From Pusillimonas sp. TS35 (lineage in GTDB: Bacteria > Pseudomonadota > Gammaproteobacteria > Burkholderiales > Burkholderiaceae_B), in the NCBI RefSeq assembly GCF_009857885.1, contig NZ_WWER01000005.1, positions 186,001 to 250,000 of the forward strand: 64,000 bases of DNA, read 5' to 3'. Positions 17,886 through 27,484 of this stretch are shown piece after piece. The notes under the pieces are model-generated. The model was not told the origin of the DNA. It saw only the letters and a list, made by a program, of their open reading frames with translations, and searched no databases. How positions within the stretch are numbered: position 1 is the stretch's first letter; the number at the start of each line of letters is the position of its first letter. A program made the translations under genes and the position numbers.

Positions 17886-18535
17886 AACGCTATAACGCCG
17901 TCATTTTCGACTGGGACGGCACCGTCATGGATTCAACCCACACCATCGTACAGGCCATCCAGTTGGCATGCACCGACGTAGGCCTGCCCATACCGTCCGC
18001 TCGTGAGGCGGCCTGGGTCATCGGCCTGTCGCTCGAAAGCGCACTGTATCGGTGTGTCCCCACGCTCACCGCCGAACAACTGCCCGAATTCCTGGCCCGC
18101 TACCGTCACCATTTTCTCAGCCGTGATCCCGATATCAAGCTGTTCGACGGCGTCACGGATCTGTTTACCGATCTGCGCGGGCGTCAGGTGTCGCTCGGTG
18201 TGGCCACGGGCAAGAGCCGAGTGGGTCTCGACCGTGTGCTCAATGCCAAGGGCATGCAGGCGCAGTTTCACATTACGCGTTGCGCCGATGAGTCCATGAG
18301 CAAGCCGCACCCTGCCATGCTGCTTGAAATCATGGAGGCCTTGGCGCTGGAGCCGGGGCAGGTGCTGATGGTGGGCGATACAACACACGATATCAATATG
18401 GCGGCTGCCGCGGGTGTGGACAGCATGGCCGTTACATACGGCGCGCACGATCCGCAAACATTGACGCAGGCCAATCCCACCGTCATGGTCTCCAGCGTGG
18501 CCGAAATGCGCGGCTGGCTGATGGAGCGGGTATAG
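17882..18535 (+). CDS. HAD-family hydrolase (phosphoglycolate phosphatase-like)
   Basis: 217 residues. Motif I is FDWDGTVMDS, with the nucleophile and general-acid aspartates D10 and D12. A helical cap (~20-85) is followed by motif II VATGKS, a motif III lysine in SKPHPAMLLE, and motif IV MVGDTTHDINMA. This is the Gph/YjjG-like subfamily of phosphomonoesterases, and the substrate is not predictable from sequence. It is translationally coupled to rluC through a 4-bp overlap, an arrangement seen in other Burkholderiales. Confidence 0.92.
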   Translation: MKRYNAVIFDWDGTVMDSTHTIVQAIQLACTDVGLPIPSAREAAWVIGLSLESALYRCVPTLTAEQLPEFLARYRHHFLSRDPDIKLFDGVTDLFTDLRGRQVSLGVATGKSRVGLDRVLNAKGMQAQFHITRCADESMSKPHPAMLLEIMEALALEPGQVLMVGDTTHDINMAAAAGVDSMAVTYGAHDPQTLTQANPTVMVSSVAEMRGWLMERV

Positions 18536-18604
18536 CGCGCGTCGTGCCCGCGGTTCCGCCTGGATGTCTGTGCACGTATTGCACGGGGTATGGAACAAAT
18601 CAGC

Positions 18605-18651
18605 ATCTCCAGACGTCATATATCAATAATCAACAATTGAAACCTGGAGAT
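18605..18651 (+). promoter_or_regulatory. Inverted repeat that could mask the msrP ribosome-binding site
   Basis: ATCTCCAG at 18605-18612 is the exact complement of CTGGAGAT at 18644-18651, which contains the GGAG Shine-Dalgarno sequence, five bases before the msrP ATG at 18656. The loop is 31 nt and AU-rich. Folding would hide the ribosome-binding site, so translation could depend on conditions. Seen in sequence; function inferred. Confidence 0.45.
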
Positions 18652-18655
18652 CCGC

Positions 18656-19630
18656 ATGTCCGCCATCAAGCCGCCTTACATTCGGCCGTCCGAAATCACC
18701 TCAGAAGAAATCTGGCTGGCGCGCCGCCGCTGGCTGCGGCTGACGGGCCTGGGAGCTGTGGCGCTGGGTGCGGGTGGGCTGGCCCCTGCGTTGGCCGCCG
18801 TCGATCCGGGCGGGCGCGCTGCCCCTCTTGCCGGTGCGCCGACGTCCAACAAGGCTTTCCGCGTCGATGCCAAGCCGACATCCGAGAAAGACATCACGTC
18901 CTACAACAATTTCTATGAGTTTGGCACCGGCAAGACCGACCCTATGGAAAACGCGGGCGAGATGCAGACACGCCCTTGGACGGTCTCCATCGAAGGCGAA
19001 GTGGCCCGGCCACGCACCTTCGATATCGACGACCTGCTCAAGCTGGCGCCCATGGAAGACCGGCTTTACCGGTTGCGATGTGTCGAGGCGTGGTCCATGG
19101 TGATCCCCTGGGTCGGCTACTCGCTCTCGACGCTGCTCAAGCACGTCGAGCCCACCGGCAACGCCAAGTTTGTCGAGTTCACCACTGCGTTGCAGCGGGA
19201 CAACATGCCCGGCGTGCGTGCCGGTATCCTCGACTGGCCCTATGTCGAGGGTTTGCGCATGGATGAGGCCATGCATCCGCTCACCATGCTTGTTTTTGGC
19301 CTGTACGGCAAGGTGCTGCCCAACCAGAATGGCGCACCACTGCGTGTGGCGGTGCCCTGGAAGTACGGGTTCAAGTCGGGGAAATCCATTGTACGGATCC
19401 GCCTGCTCGAAAAAATGCCCCAGACGAGCTGGATGAAGGCGGCATCCAACGAGTATGGCTTCTATGCGAACGTCAATCCGGAGGTTCCGCATCCGCGCTG
19501 GAGCCAGGCTACCGAACGACGTATCGGCGATGGGTTTTTCGCGCCGCGCGTTGAAACGCTAATGTTCAATGGGTATGGCGAGCAGGTGGCTTCGCTTTAT
19601 CAAGGCATGGACTTACGGCGAAATTACTGA
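18656..19630 (+). CDS. msrP: Protein-methionine-sulfoxide reductase catalytic subunit
   Basis: MsrP (YedY) is a periplasmic molybdopterin enzyme that repairs oxidised methionines in envelope proteins, taking electrons from the quinone pool through MsrQ. The 324-residue precursor has a twin-arginine signal ([11 protein letters not shown], residues ~23-33), so it is exported folded. The molybdenum-ligating cysteine is in [20 protein letters not shown]. The lysine- and glycine-rich cofactor-contacting segment [11 protein letters not shown] is also present. The start overlaps the masked ribosome-binding site described above. The stop overlaps msrQ by one base, as TGATG. Confidence 0.97.
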   Translation: MSAIKPPYIRPSEITSEEIWLARRRWLRLTGLGAVALGAGGLAPALAAVDPGGRAAPLAGAPTSNKAFRVDAKPTSEKDITSYNNFYEFGTGKTDPMENAGEMQTRPWTVSIEGEVARPRTFDIDDLLKLAPMEDRLYRLRCVEAWSMVIPWVGYSLSTLLKHVEPTGNAKFVEFTTALQRDNMPGVRAGILDWPYVEGLRMDEAMHPLTMLVFGLYGKVLPNQNGAPLRVAVPWKYGFKSGKSIVRIRLLEKMPQTSWMKAASNEYGFYANVNPEVPHPRWSQATERRIGDGFFAPRVETLMFNGYGEQVASLYQGMDLRRNY

Positions 19631-20256
19631 TGGCTGCGTCACCACTGCCACGGGCACGCTGGGCATCCCGGGATATTGCCCGCTTCAAGCCGTTTGTGTT
19701 CCTGTTTTGCATGTATCCTCTCGCGCGCTGGCTATGGCTGGGGTATGCCGGCGGCCTGGGGGCCAATCCGCCAGAATTCCTTATCCGCTCCTCCGGGATC
19801 TGGGCATTGGTGGCTCTGTGCGTCACGCTGGCCGTCACACCGCTGAGGCGGCTCATCGGTCAGCCCGCGCTAGTGGGGGTGCGACGCATGCTGGGCCTAT
19901 TTGCATTCTTCTATACCACCTTGCATCTTCTGGGCTGGGCACTTTGGGAGCAAGGCTGGTCGCTGGCGGGGATGTGGCACGATATCATCACGCGAACTTT
20001 TATTTGGGTGGGCATGCTGGCGTTTGTGCCCATGCTGGCGCTGGCGATTACGTCCAATCATGCCTCCATGCAGCGCCTCGGCCGCCGCTGGCAGTCGCTG
20101 CACCGCAGCGTCTACGTGATTGCAGTGCTATCGGTGTGGCACTTCTGGCTGGTGCGCGCGGGCAAGAACGATTTTGGCGAGCCCTACGCCTACGGGGCCG
20201 TGCTGGCTCTCCTGCTCGGCCTGCGCGTGCTGGCCTGGCAGCGCCCGCAACGTTGA
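19630..20256 (+). CDS. msrQ: Haem-binding membrane subunit of MsrPQ
   Basis: MsrQ (YedZ) is a six-helix inner-membrane b-type haemoprotein that passes electrons from quinol to MsrP. The 208 residues contain conserved histidines in the helices (TLHLLGWALW, RSVYVIAVLSVWHFW) that ligate haem, and the R-R-x-L-G-L family motif RRMLGLFAFFYTTLH. Start ATG at 19630 overlaps the msrP stop, so the pair is made together. It is convergent with amiD. Confidence 0.96.
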   Translation: MAASPLPRARWASRDIARFKPFVFLFCMYPLARWLWLGYAGGLGANPPEFLIRSSGIWALVALCVTLAVTPLRRLIGQPALVGVRRMLGLFAFFYTTLHLLGWALWEQGWSLAGMWHDIITRTFIWVGMLAFVPMLALAITSNHASMQRLGRRWQSLHRSVYVIAVLSVWHFWLVRAGKNDFGEPYAYGAVLALLLGLRVLAWQRPQR

Positions 20257-20337
20257 TGTAGCGGGCTGTGCCGTAGTCATGCCGGCAGTGGCATGCGCTG
20301 CAGCGATCGTCTGTACTGCAAAAGCGAATATTGGTAT

Positions 20338-20362
20338 CCAGCCGCGCCTGTCTTGCGGCTGG
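20338..20362. terminator. Possible bidirectional hairpin between msrQ and amiD
   Basis: Arms CCAGCCGC (20338-20345) and GCGGCTGG (20355-20362) flank a 9-nt loop in the convergent spacer. There is no good T-run on either strand (only TGTTTTCT some way off), so this is a weak call. Confidence 0.35.
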
Positions 20363-20387
20363 AAGTGAGGGTGTTTTCTGTGGGCGG

Positions 20388-21197
20388 CTATCGCATCGCG
20401 CTCATGATGCCCAGGGTTTCCGCATCGGGCTGGCCATCGTACAGGGCAGGGCGGTAATGCATCTGAAAGGCGGCAATTACATTCCGGGTAGCTTTATCGA
20501 GCATGCCGCTGCGCGGAACCTCGTAGCCCAGCCGCGCCAGCGTCGCCTGCGTCCAGGCGATGTCGGGCAAGCCCTCTTGCTGGAATCGCGCGGCATGCGC
20601 GCGGGCCGTATCCTCGTCATACCAGCGGCCCAGGCCCTGCCTGGCCAGTTCGCGCCAGGGGAACATCGGCCCTGGGTCGATCTTGCGCTGCGGTGCAATG
20701 TCGCTATGGCCCACGATGTTGACGGGTTTGATCTGGTGGCGGCGCGCAATGTCGCGTATCAGTGCGGTAACAACCTTGATTTGCACGTCTGGATACTGCT
20801 GCCAGTGCGGCTGGCTATTGTGGACATCGGTGTACCCGCGCCCTGCGTTGACGATCTCGATGCCTATGGAGCTGGTATTGATGTCGCTGCGGCCATACCA
20901 ACTGCTGACGCCCGCGTGCCAGGCGCGCCGGCTTTCATCGACCAACTGGTACACACGCGGGCGCGGTTCGTCGGTGACCAGGTAGTGCGCGCTCACGTTA
21001 TGTTCGGTAAGCGTCTTGAGCGAGGCCTCGTTGCCTGACGAGGTGTAATGCAAGACCAGGAACTCTACCCGGCTGTTCTGGCTCTTGGCGGTAAAGCTGC
21101 GATCGATATCGAGTTTGGATGGGTCGTAGGCCGCGCAGGCGGCCAGCAGGGCGGGCAGCGCGGCGATCGCCAGCGCGCGGGCCAGGCGTGCCATCAT
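20388..21197 (-). CDS. amiD: N-acetylmuramoyl-L-alanine amidase, AmiD-type lipoprotein
   Basis: A zinc amidase that cuts the bond between muramic acid and the peptide of murein fragments. The 269-residue precursor has a lipoprotein signal (hydrophobic ALAIAALPALLAAC; the lipobox cysteine is about residue 21), placing it on the outer membrane's inner face. The amidase_2 domain carries zinc histidines in VLHYTSSG and VGHSDIAPQRKIDPGPMFPW. A C-terminal peptidoglycan-binding helical domain follows (~residues 195-265). The start overlaps the stop of the upstream methylase gene. Confidence 0.94.
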   Translation of the reverse strand: MMARLARALAIAALPALLAACAAYDPSKLDIDRSFTAKSQNSRVEFLVLHYTSSGNEASLKTLTEHNVSAHYLVTDEPRPRVYQLVDESRRAWHAGVSSWYGRSDINTSSIGIEIVNAGRGYTDVHNSQPHWQQYPDVQIKVVTALIRDIARRHQIKPVNIVGHSDIAPQRKIDPGPMFPWRELARQGLGRWYDEDTARAHAARFQQEGLPDIAWTQATLARLGYEVPRSGMLDKATRNVIAAFQMHYRPALYDGQPDAETLGIMSAMR

Positions 21198-21913
21198 CGC
21201 GCGGCCTGGAACAGGAAAATGGCGGGTTTGCGCGCAAGTTCAGGCGCGGCCATCGACTTCCAGCGCGAAACCGGGTGGGTTTGAACCCATTCTTCGGGTG
21301 TGGTGAGCGCGCGTGCCACGCACAAGCGCGTGTCTCCTTGCAGGCTTTGCTTGAGGGTGGCGAGCATGGCGTCGTTGCGATAGGGGGTTTCGATCAGTAT
21401 CTGTGTTTGTGACAGCTTGCGCGATGCTTGCTCCCATGCTTTGATCTGCCGCGCGCGTTCGCCGGGTTCGATGGGGGCATAGCCATGAAACGCGAAACGC
21501 TGGCCGTCAAGCCCACTGGCCATCAGGCTAAGCAGGATTGATGAGGGCCCCACCCAGGGCACCACACGCAGTCCCATATCGTGCGCCACCGCCACCACAC
21601 GCGCGCCGGGGTCTGCCACGGCAGGGCAACCCGCTTCGGACACCAGGCCGATCTCGCCGCCCGCGCGCAAGGGCTCGAGCCACGTGCGCATCTGCCCCGC
21701 GCTGGTTTTCTCATCCAGTGTATGGATGGTGATCTCCTGTAATGGGCGGGTCGTGCCGATCAGCTTCAGGAATGCCCTGGCTGTCTTGGCGTTTTCGGCG
21801 ATGTAAGTGTCCAGTCTGCCGGCGGCTTCGCAAGCGGCGGCGGGCAGCCATGATTCGGTCGGCGCATTGCCCAGGCCGACGGGGATCAGGTGCAGGGTGC
21901 CTATGGGTTTCAA
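21194..21913 (-). CDS. Tetrapyrrole-methylase-type SAM-dependent methyltransferase (RsmI paralogue)
   Basis: 239 residues of the SAM-dependent uroporphyrin-III C/tetrapyrrole methylase superfamily, nearest to RsmI (16S rRNA C1402 2'-O-methyltransferase). The N-terminal GTLHLIPVGLGNA, the GLVSEAGCPAVADPGARVV loop and VGPSSILLSLMASGL are conserved. It is shorter than RsmI (about 280-290 residues), lacks the C-terminal extension, and has a VGLGN instead of TPIGN start. This fits the second, smaller paralogue found in many betaproteobacteria, and the substrate is unknown. It lies between maf/yceF and amiD on the minus strand. Confidence 0.85.
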   Translation of the reverse strand: MKPIGTLHLIPVGLGNAPTESWLPAAACEAAGRLDTYIAENAKTARAFLKLIGTTRPLQEITIHTLDEKTSAGQMRTWLEPLRAGGEIGLVSEAGCPAVADPGARVVAVAHDMGLRVVPWVGPSSILLSLMASGLDGQRFAFHGYAPIEPGERARQIKAWEQASRKLSQTQILIETPYRNDAMLATLKQSLQGDTRLCVARALTTPEEWVQTHPVSRWKSMAAPELARKPAIFLFQAAR

Positions 21914-21932
21914 GGGTAAAGCCTCCGTGATG

Positions 21933-22514
21933 TCATATGGCGGGCGCGAGTGGGTTGATGCCGAAGCCGCGCAGCATCTGGCACAGGGCGATCAAAGGCA
22001 GGCCAATGATGGCGGTGGGGTCGCTGGACTCAATACTGTCCATCAGCGCGATGCCCAGGCTCTCGGCTTTGGCGCTGCCCGCTGTATCGTAGGGTTGTTC
22101 ACGCCGCAGATAGTGTGTGATCTCGTTTTCGCTTAGTGCGCGAAAACGGCATACAGTTACAACGTCGTCGATGACCAGTTGCGTGCCGTCCGTAACGCAC
22201 AGCGCGCTGTGGAACTCCACCTTCTGCCCCGCCAGCATGGCAAGTTGGGCCGCCGCGCGCTCAAAATTGCCGGGCTTGCCCACGGGTTCGCCGTTGTGGG
22301 TGGCGACCTGGTCCGAACCGATAACCAAGTGCCCCGGATGTGCTGCCGCCACTGCCAGCGCTTTGGCGCGTGCCAGCCGCAGCGCCAGCGCGCTGGGGGC
22401 TTCGCCGGGCAGTGGGGTTTCGTCTACCCCGGGTGATACCGTGGTAAAAGGTAGCTGAAGCCGCTGGAGCAATTCGCGGCGGTACGGTGAGCTTGAGGCC
22501 AGGATAATACGCAT
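21933..22514 (-). CDS. yceF: Maf-family nucleotide pyrophosphatase (YceF type)
   Basis: Maf proteins hydrolyse non-canonical or modified nucleoside triphosphates; the YceF subgroup prefers m7GTP. From the ATG at 22514 the protein has 193 residues, beginning with the signature ILASSSPYRRELL. It continues with the catalytic aspartate region VIGSDQVA and GKPGN. YDTAGSAKAESLG is the third motif. An upstream extension of the frame is non-homologous and overlaps the yceD promoter. It is divergent from yceD, an echo of the E. coli yceF/yceD-rpmF arrangement. Confidence 0.94.
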   Translation of the reverse strand: MRIILASSSPYRRELLQRLQLPFTTVSPGVDETPLPGEAPSALALRLARAKALAVAAAHPGHLVIGSDQVATHNGEPVGKPGNFERAAAQLAMLAGQKVEFHSALCVTDGTQLVIDDVVTVCRFRALSENEITHYLRREQPYDTAGSAKAESLGIALMDSIESSDPTAIIGLPLIALCQMLRGFGINPLAPAI

Positions 22515-22538
22515 AAATCCCTGAAAGACACTGACACA

Positions 22539-22568
22539 TTGACTGCAAATGGCAGATCGCGCTATTAT
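22539..22568 (+). promoter_or_regulatory. Sigma-70 promoter of the yceD-rpmF-fab operon
   Basis: TTGACT (22539-22544) and TATTAT (22563-22568) are separated by 18 bp, 46 bp before the yceD start. It is the only good promoter upstream of the operon and sits in the divergent spacer with yceF. Confidence 0.65.
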
Positions 22569-22614
22569 CTTACGTTTTCCTTGTGCTTGAAAGCACGGCA
22601 AGGTGGGGCAACCC

Positions 22615-23178
22615 ATGGCAGGCAAAAACACGGTAAACGGCGGCGGCAAGGGTGGCAGCGCCACACGGTACGCCGACAGCGTCGAGCTTGCGCGGCTTGG
22701 TCGCGAGGTTCAGGGCGAGGCGCCGCTGGCGGGTTTTGCACGCCTTTTGCAAGGCTTGCCCGAGCAGGCCATCGATGCGCAGGTATCGTGGTCGGTGCGG
22801 GGCAGCGCCGATGCGCAGGGCAGGCTGTGGCTGCATGTCGCGGCGCAGGCGGCGCCTTGTGTCGTCTGCCAGCGCTGCATGCAGCCCTTTGCCTGTACGC
22901 TGCACGCCGAGAACACGCTTGAGCTCATGAAGTCCGAGTCCGAACTCCAGGCCCGCGAGGCCCACGATGACGGCACCGACAGCTTCGCCGAGCGCATCGT
23001 GGGGGCTTCCCGCCAGGATCTTCTCGAACTGGTCGAAGACGAGCTCATTCTCGCCTTGCCGTACGTGCCCAAGCACGATGTATGTCCGTCGCTTCCGGAA
23101 CCTCTCACGGATACCGAAGGCGGCCAGCCTGCCCGGCCATCGCCTTTCGCGGTGTTGGGCAAGTTCAAGAAAGATTGA
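22615..23178 (+). CDS. yceD: YceD/DUF177 family protein, 23S rRNA accumulation
   Basis: YceD homologues are small proteins encoded before rpmF and are needed for normal 23S rRNA levels in E. coli. Start ATG 22615 has an AAGGTGGGG ribosome-binding site; a GTG 12 bp upstream is possible. The 187 residues include the conserved cysteine pair [10 protein letters not shown] at ~83-92 and a hydrophobic-acidic segment [20 protein letters not shown] near 140-160. It is the first gene of the operon. Confidence 0.92.
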   Translation: MAGKNTVNGGGKGGSATRYADSVELARLGREVQGEAPLAGFARLLQGLPEQAIDAQVSWSVRGSADAQGRLWLHVAAQAAPCVVCQRCMQPFACTLHAENTLELMKSESELQAREAHDDGTDSFAERIVGASRQDLLELVEDELILALPYVPKHDVCPSLPEPLTDTEGGQPARPSPFAVLGKFKKD

Positions 23179-23242
23179 TTTAACGCAGCATTCAACTTGC
23201 GGGCTGTCGCGTACAATACGCCGTCCGCTAACAGGAGTCATC

Positions 23243-23425
23243 ATGGCCGTTCAGCAAAACAAGAAAAGCCCGTCCAAGCGCGGTATGCACCGTTCGCACG
23301 ATTTTCTTACAACGCCCGCTACCGCAATCGAACCTACTTCGGGCGAGCTGCACCTGCGTCACCACATCAGCCCCAACGGCATCTATCGCGGCCGCAAAGT
23401 CCTCAAAACAAAAAACGACGAATAA
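23243..23425 (+). CDS. rpmF: 50S ribosomal protein L32
   Basis: 60 residues, beginning [20 protein letters not shown], the L32 signature. The rest ([20 protein letters not shown]) is the usual form in betaproteobacteria without zinc-binding cysteines (C-minus type). A strong AGGAG lies 8 bp before the ATG. It links ribosome and lipid synthesis in one operon, as in E. coli. Confidence 0.98.
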   Translation: MAVQQNKKSPSKRGMHRSHDFLTTPATAIEPTSGELHLRHHISPNGIYRGRKVLKTKNDE

Positions 23426-23473
23426 CGCGATTCTGCGCATTCGCAGCATAGAACCACAGCCTGCGCATACCCG

Positions 23474-24553
23474 ATGCCCGCAACTGAAATTCGCATAGCC
23501 ATCGATTGCATGGGCGGTGATACGGGTTTGCCGGTCACCATACCGGCCGCCTGCGAGTTTGCCCGCCAGCACACCGATACGCGGTTTCTGCTTGCTGGCC
23601 CGCCCGAAGCCATCGAGGCCGCCATCAAGGCGGCTGGTGGCGTTGAGCGCGACTGGTACGAAATCCTGCCTGCGTCCGAGATCATCCTCATGGATGATTC
23701 GGTCGAGATCGCGCTGCGACGCAAAAAAGACTCCTCCATGCGCGTCGCGGCCCAGGCCGTGAAGGACGGCCGCGCCGATGCATGTGTATCGGCGGGCAAT
23801 ACGGGCGCATGGATGGCGATCACACGCTACGTGCTCAAAACCCTCGACGGCATCGATCGTCCGGCCATCGCCACCTCCATTCCCAACATGAAGGGCGGCG
23901 CAACCACCATGCTCGATCTGGGCGCCAATGTCGATTGCACGGCCGAACACCTGTTGCAGTTCGCCATCATGGGGTCGGCCCTGGCCTCCATCGTCGATCG
24001 TCTTCCGCAGCCCACAGTCGGTCTGCTCAATATCGGCGAAGAAGTCATCAAGGGCAACGAGGTCGTCAAGCAGGCGGCCGAGCTGCTGCGCACCAGCGGG
24101 CTCAATTTTTACGGCAACGTCGAGGGCGACGACATCTGCAAGGGTACCGTCGATGTCGTGGTTTGCGACGGCTTCGTCGGTAATGTGGTGCTCAAGTCCA
24201 TTGAAGGCGTCGCCAAAATGGTTGCCACTATGCTGCGCGCCGAATTTACCCGCGATGCGTGGTCCATGGCTACGGGCGCCCTGGCCAAGCCCGTGCTCAA
24301 TCGCCTGCGCGACCGCGTCGACAACCGGCGCTACAATGGCGCGGCCCTGCTGGGCCTGCGCGGCATCGTCATCAAAAGCCATGGCTCGGCCGACGCCTAC
24401 GCCTTTGGCTGGGCATTGCAACGCGCCCACGGCGCCGTACGCAACGGCCTGCTCGAAGGCACCACACGCGCCATCGACAACCTGCGCCAAAGCCTGCGGG
24501 AAGCGGCCCAGGTGGTTGATCTCACCAACGCATCTACAGATCCTGCGTCTTAG
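23474..24553 (+). CDS. plsX: Phosphate acyltransferase
   Basis: PlsX converts acyl-ACP to acyl-phosphate, the donor for the first acylation of glycerol-3-phosphate. The 359 residues begin with [12 protein letters not shown], the family N-terminus, and include [11 protein letters not shown] and the GALAKPVLN...[16 protein letters not shown] motif. Length is normal. It sits 48 bp after rpmF and 20 bp before fabH in the operon. Confidence 0.98.
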   Translation: MPATEIRIAIDCMGGDTGLPVTIPAACEFARQHTDTRFLLAGPPEAIEAAIKAAGGVERDWYEILPASEIILMDDSVEIALRRKKDSSMRVAAQAVKDGRADACVSAGNTGAWMAITRYVLKTLDGIDRPAIATSIPNMKGGATTMLDLGANVDCTAEHLLQFAIMGSALASIVDRLPQPTVGLLNIGEEVIKGNEVVKQAAELLRTSGLNFYGNVEGDDICKGTVDVVVCDGFVGNVVLKSIEGVAKMVATMLRAEFTRDAWSMATGALAKPVLNRLRDRVDNRRYNGAALLGLRGIVIKSHGSADAYAFGWALQRAHGAVRNGLLEGTTRAIDNLRQSLREAAQVVDLTNASTDPAS

Positions 24554-24573
24554 CCAAGTCTACGGATACCATC

Positions 24574-25548
24574 ATGCCTTATGCCAAGATAATTGGGTCG
24601 GGCGGCTATCTGCCCCCGCGTGTTGTCAGCAATGACGAACTGGCGGCGGAACTCGCCACCCGCCAGATCGAAACGTCTGATGCCTGGATTGTCGAGCGTA
24701 CTGGCATACACCAGCGCCACATCGCCGACAAGGGTGTCACCACCAGCCAACTGGCCGAATTCGCCGCCCGTGCGGCGCTGAAAGACGCCGGCATCGACGC
24801 CACCGAGGTCGACCTTATCATTGTCGCTACCTCTACCCCCGATTTCGTCTTCCCCAGCACGGCCTGCCTGGTGCAGAGCAAGTTGGGCGCGCCGGGTGGC
24901 GCGGCATTCGACGTGCAGGCAGTCTGCAGCGGTTTTGTCTACGCTCTCGCCACAGCAGATGCTTTCATCCAGGCTGGCCGCGCGCGCACTGCGCTGGTCA
25001 TTGGCGCCGAGGTGTTCTCCAGCATTCTCGACTGGAACGACCGCAAAACCTGCGTGCTTTTCGGCGATGGAGCAGGGGCAGTGGTGCTGCGCGCCAGCGA
25101 CGAGCCCGGCATTCTTGCCGCCCAGCTAAATGCCGACGGCTCTCAGGCAAAAATCCTCTGCGCGGCGGGCAATGTCGCCCACGGCGAAGTGGTGGGCGAT
25201 CCCTTCCTGCGCATGGACGGCCAGGCCGTCTTCAAGCTTGCGGTCACATCCTTGGCTACCTCGGCGCAGCAAGTCTGCACCCAGGCCGGCGTACCTCTCG
25301 ATCAGATCAACTGGTTTGTGCCGCACCAGGCCAATGTGCGCATCATTAATTTCCTGGGCCGCCGCCTTGGTCTGGCCGAAGAGCGCGTTGTCATCACGGT
25401 CGACAAGCATGCCAATACGTCGGCGGCCAGTGTGCCGCTGGCGCTCGACGAAGCTCGCCGCGACGGCCGCATCAAGGCTGGCGACCTAGTCCTCATGCAG
25501 GGCGTGGGCGGCGGCTTTACCTGGGGTTCGGTGCTGGCCCGCATGTAG
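24574..25548 (+). CDS. fabH: 3-oxoacyl-ACP synthase III
   Basis: FabH starts each fatty acid by condensing acetyl-CoA with malonyl-ACP. The 324-residue thiolase fold has the catalytic triad: the cysteine in [14 protein letters not shown], histidine in [11 protein letters not shown] and asparagine in [14 protein letters not shown]. The N-terminal [17 protein letters not shown] is typical of the family. It is 25-40 bp from fabD. Confidence 0.98.
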   Translation: MPYAKIIGSGGYLPPRVVSNDELAAELATRQIETSDAWIVERTGIHQRHIADKGVTTSQLAEFAARAALKDAGIDATEVDLIIVATSTPDFVFPSTACLVQSKLGAPGGAAFDVQAVCSGFVYALATADAFIQAGRARTALVIGAEVFSSILDWNDRKTCVLFGDGAGAVVLRASDEPGILAAQLNADGSQAKILCAAGNVAHGEVVGDPFLRMDGQAVFKLAVTSLATSAQQVCTQAGVPLDQINWFVPHQANVRIINFLGRRLGLAEERVVITVDKHANTSAASVPLALDEARRDGRIKAGDLVLMQGVGGGFTWGSVLARM

Positions 25549-25591
25549 GCTTCCGCTACCCTTCAACTTTTTCTTGCCAGTTTTCGCATCC

Positions 25592-26524
25592 ATGAAAATC
25601 GCATTCGTATTCCCCGGGCAGGGTTCGCAATCGGTAGGCATGCTCGACGCCTGGGCCGGCAACGCCGCTGTGGCTGGCACGCTGGCCAAAGCGTCCAGCG
25701 CACTGGGTCAGGATCTCGCCGCACTGATCGCGCAGGGCCCCGCCGAAGACCTGAATCTCACCACTAATACCCAGCCGGTCATGTTGGCTGCGGCGGTGGC
25801 GTGCTATCGGGCCTGGATCGAAGCGGGTGGCCGCACCCCTGATGTGGTGGCGGGGCACAGCTTGGGTGAATACTCGGCCCTGGTCGCTGCCGGCGCATTG
25901 ACGCTGGAAGACGCCGTGCGCATCGTACGCGTGCGTGCAGACGCCATGCAGGCAGCCGTGCCCGTTGGCACGGGCGGTATGGCGGCAGTACTCGGCATGT
26001 CCGACGATGACGTCCGTGACGTTTGCGCTCAAGCGGCACAAGGCGAAGTGGTCGAGGCGGTCAACTTCAACGCTCCGGCGCAGGTGGTCATTGCCGGCCA
26101 CAAGGGCGCCGTCGAACGCGCGTGTGAACTGGCCAAGGCGCGTGGTGCCAAGCGTGCGCTGGTGCTGCCGGTATCGGCGCCATTCCACGCCAGCCTTCTC
26201 GAACCCGCCGCCAAGGTGCTTGAACAGGCGCTGGCTGGCATCACGCTCTCGGTGCCCACCATTCCCCTTATCAATAACGTCGACGTGGCCAGCCCGTCCG
26301 AGCCTGCCGTAATCAAAGATGCCCTGGTGCGCCAGGCTTGGCATCCCGTGCGGTGGGTCGAAACCATTGCGGCCATGAAGGCGCAGGGCGTTACTCATGT
26401 CGTCGAGTGCGGCCCGGGCAAAGTGCTTGCCGGCCTGGTCAAGCGCATCGACAAGGATCTCGTCGGTCTCGCCATCACCGATCCGGCCTCGCTGCAGGCC
26501 GCGCTGGACGCCACCCAGGCCTGA
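25592..26524 (+). CDS. fabD: Malonyl-CoA:ACP transacylase
   Basis: FabD loads malonate onto acyl carrier protein. Start ATG 25592 gives 310 residues beginning MKIAFVFPGQGSQSVGML; six extra upstream residues in frame do not match the family. The active serine lies in GHSLGEYSALVAAG, the arginine in VRADAMQAA, and the histidine in VSAPFHASLLEPA. Part of the continuous fab operon. Confidence 0.97.
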   Translation: MKIAFVFPGQGSQSVGMLDAWAGNAAVAGTLAKASSALGQDLAALIAQGPAEDLNLTTNTQPVMLAAAVACYRAWIEAGGRTPDVVAGHSLGEYSALVAAGALTLEDAVRIVRVRADAMQAAVPVGTGGMAAVLGMSDDDVRDVCAQAAQGEVVEAVNFNAPAQVVIAGHKGAVERACELAKARGAKRALVLPVSAPFHASLLEPAAKVLEQALAGITLSVPTIPLINNVDVASPSEPAVIKDALVRQAWHPVRWVETIAAMKAQGVTHVVECGPGKVLAGLVKRIDKDLVGLAITDPASLQAALDATQA

Positions 26525-26560
26525 GGCCGCGGCGCCGCATGCTACACGGAGATTATCCCT

Positions 26561-27301
26561 ATGCAAGATAAACAACTTGAAGGCAAAGTCGCACTGGTCA
26601 CCGGCGCCACGCGCGGCATCGGCAAGGCGATCGCACAAACGCTCGCGGCCCAGGGGGCAACCGTCATCGGTACCGCCACCAGCGAGGCGGGCGCCCAGTC
26701 GATCACCGACATGCTCTCTGCCTCGGGCGGGCGCGGCGTCGTGCTCAATGTCACCGATGCCCAGGCTTGCGAGGCCCTGGTGGCCGAGCTGTCGGCCCAG
26801 GGCGGCCCGCATGTACTGGTGAACAATGCCGGCATCACACGCGACAACCTCGCCATGCGCCTGAAAGACGACGACTGGCAGTCGGTCATCGACACCAATC
26901 TGTCGGCCGTTTTCCGGTTGGCGCGCGCTGTCATCAAGCCGATGATGAAAGCCCGCGCGGGTCGTATCATCAACATTACCTCGGTCATCGGTTCGATCGG
27001 CAATCCGGGGCAGGCTAACTATGCGGCGGCCAAGGCCGGCGTGGCGGGCATGTCCCGCGCGCTGGCGCGCGAAGTGGGCAGCCGTGGCATTACCGTCAAC
27101 TGTGTTGCGCCAGGCTTCATCGACACCGACATGACACGGGCGCTCAGCGAGGCGCAGGCCAACGCCATCCTGGCCCAGATACCGATGGGCCGCTTGGGCG
27201 ATGCGCGCGATGTGGCGGCGGCGGTGGCCTTCCTTGCCAGCCCGCAAGCCGGCTATATTACCGGCACTACTTTGCACGTGAACGGCGGCATGTATATGTA
27301 A
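26561..27301 (+). CDS. fabG: 3-oxoacyl-ACP reductase
   Basis: FabG reduces beta-ketoacyl-ACP with NADPH. The 246-residue short-chain dehydrogenase has the cofactor motif TGATRGIGKA at residues ~13-22 and NNAG. Catalytic Ser-Tyr-Lys are found in NITSVIGSIGNPGQANYAAAKAG. It ends HVNGGMYM, as most FabG proteins do. A 183-bp gap with its own promoter-like element separates it from acpP. Confidence 0.97.
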   Translation: MQDKQLEGKVALVTGATRGIGKAIAQTLAAQGATVIGTATSEAGAQSITDMLSASGGRGVVLNVTDAQACEALVAELSAQGGPHVLVNNAGITRDNLAMRLKDDDWQSVIDTNLSAVFRLARAVIKPMMKARAGRIINITSVIGSIGNPGQANYAAAKAGVAGMSRALAREVGSRGITVNCVAPGFIDTDMTRALSEAQANAILAQIPMGRLGDARDVAAAVAFLASPQAGYITGTTLHVNGGMYM

Positions 27302-27484
27302 TTCACCGGGCAGATGCCCTGCCGTAGGGTAAAATCTGTCCGGTCCAGAGGTATTGCACCCTGGCCGAGCGCCTGCCGCAGGCAGGCCGGCCAGGCCGCA
27401 ATGCCGTTTTTTTAGCATGGCCAGCACAATAGACTCATTCGTTTGGCTATAATTCGCGGGAATTTTCCCTACTTGGAGATCTGC
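27302..27484 (+). promoter_or_regulatory. Leader and likely internal promoter of acpP
   Basis: The spacer contains a GC-rich hairpin (GCCTGCC/GGCAGGC, 27371-27387) and a T7 run at 27407-27413, which may end part of the upstream transcripts. A perfect TATAAT follows at 27448-27453, 32 bp before the acpP ATG, with no clear -35. An extra promoter here would suit the high demand for acyl carrier protein. Confidence 0.5.

Noticed and set aside
23228-24490. A 420-codon minus-strand frame opposite rpmF-plsX
   Set aside because: Antisense shadow of plsX.
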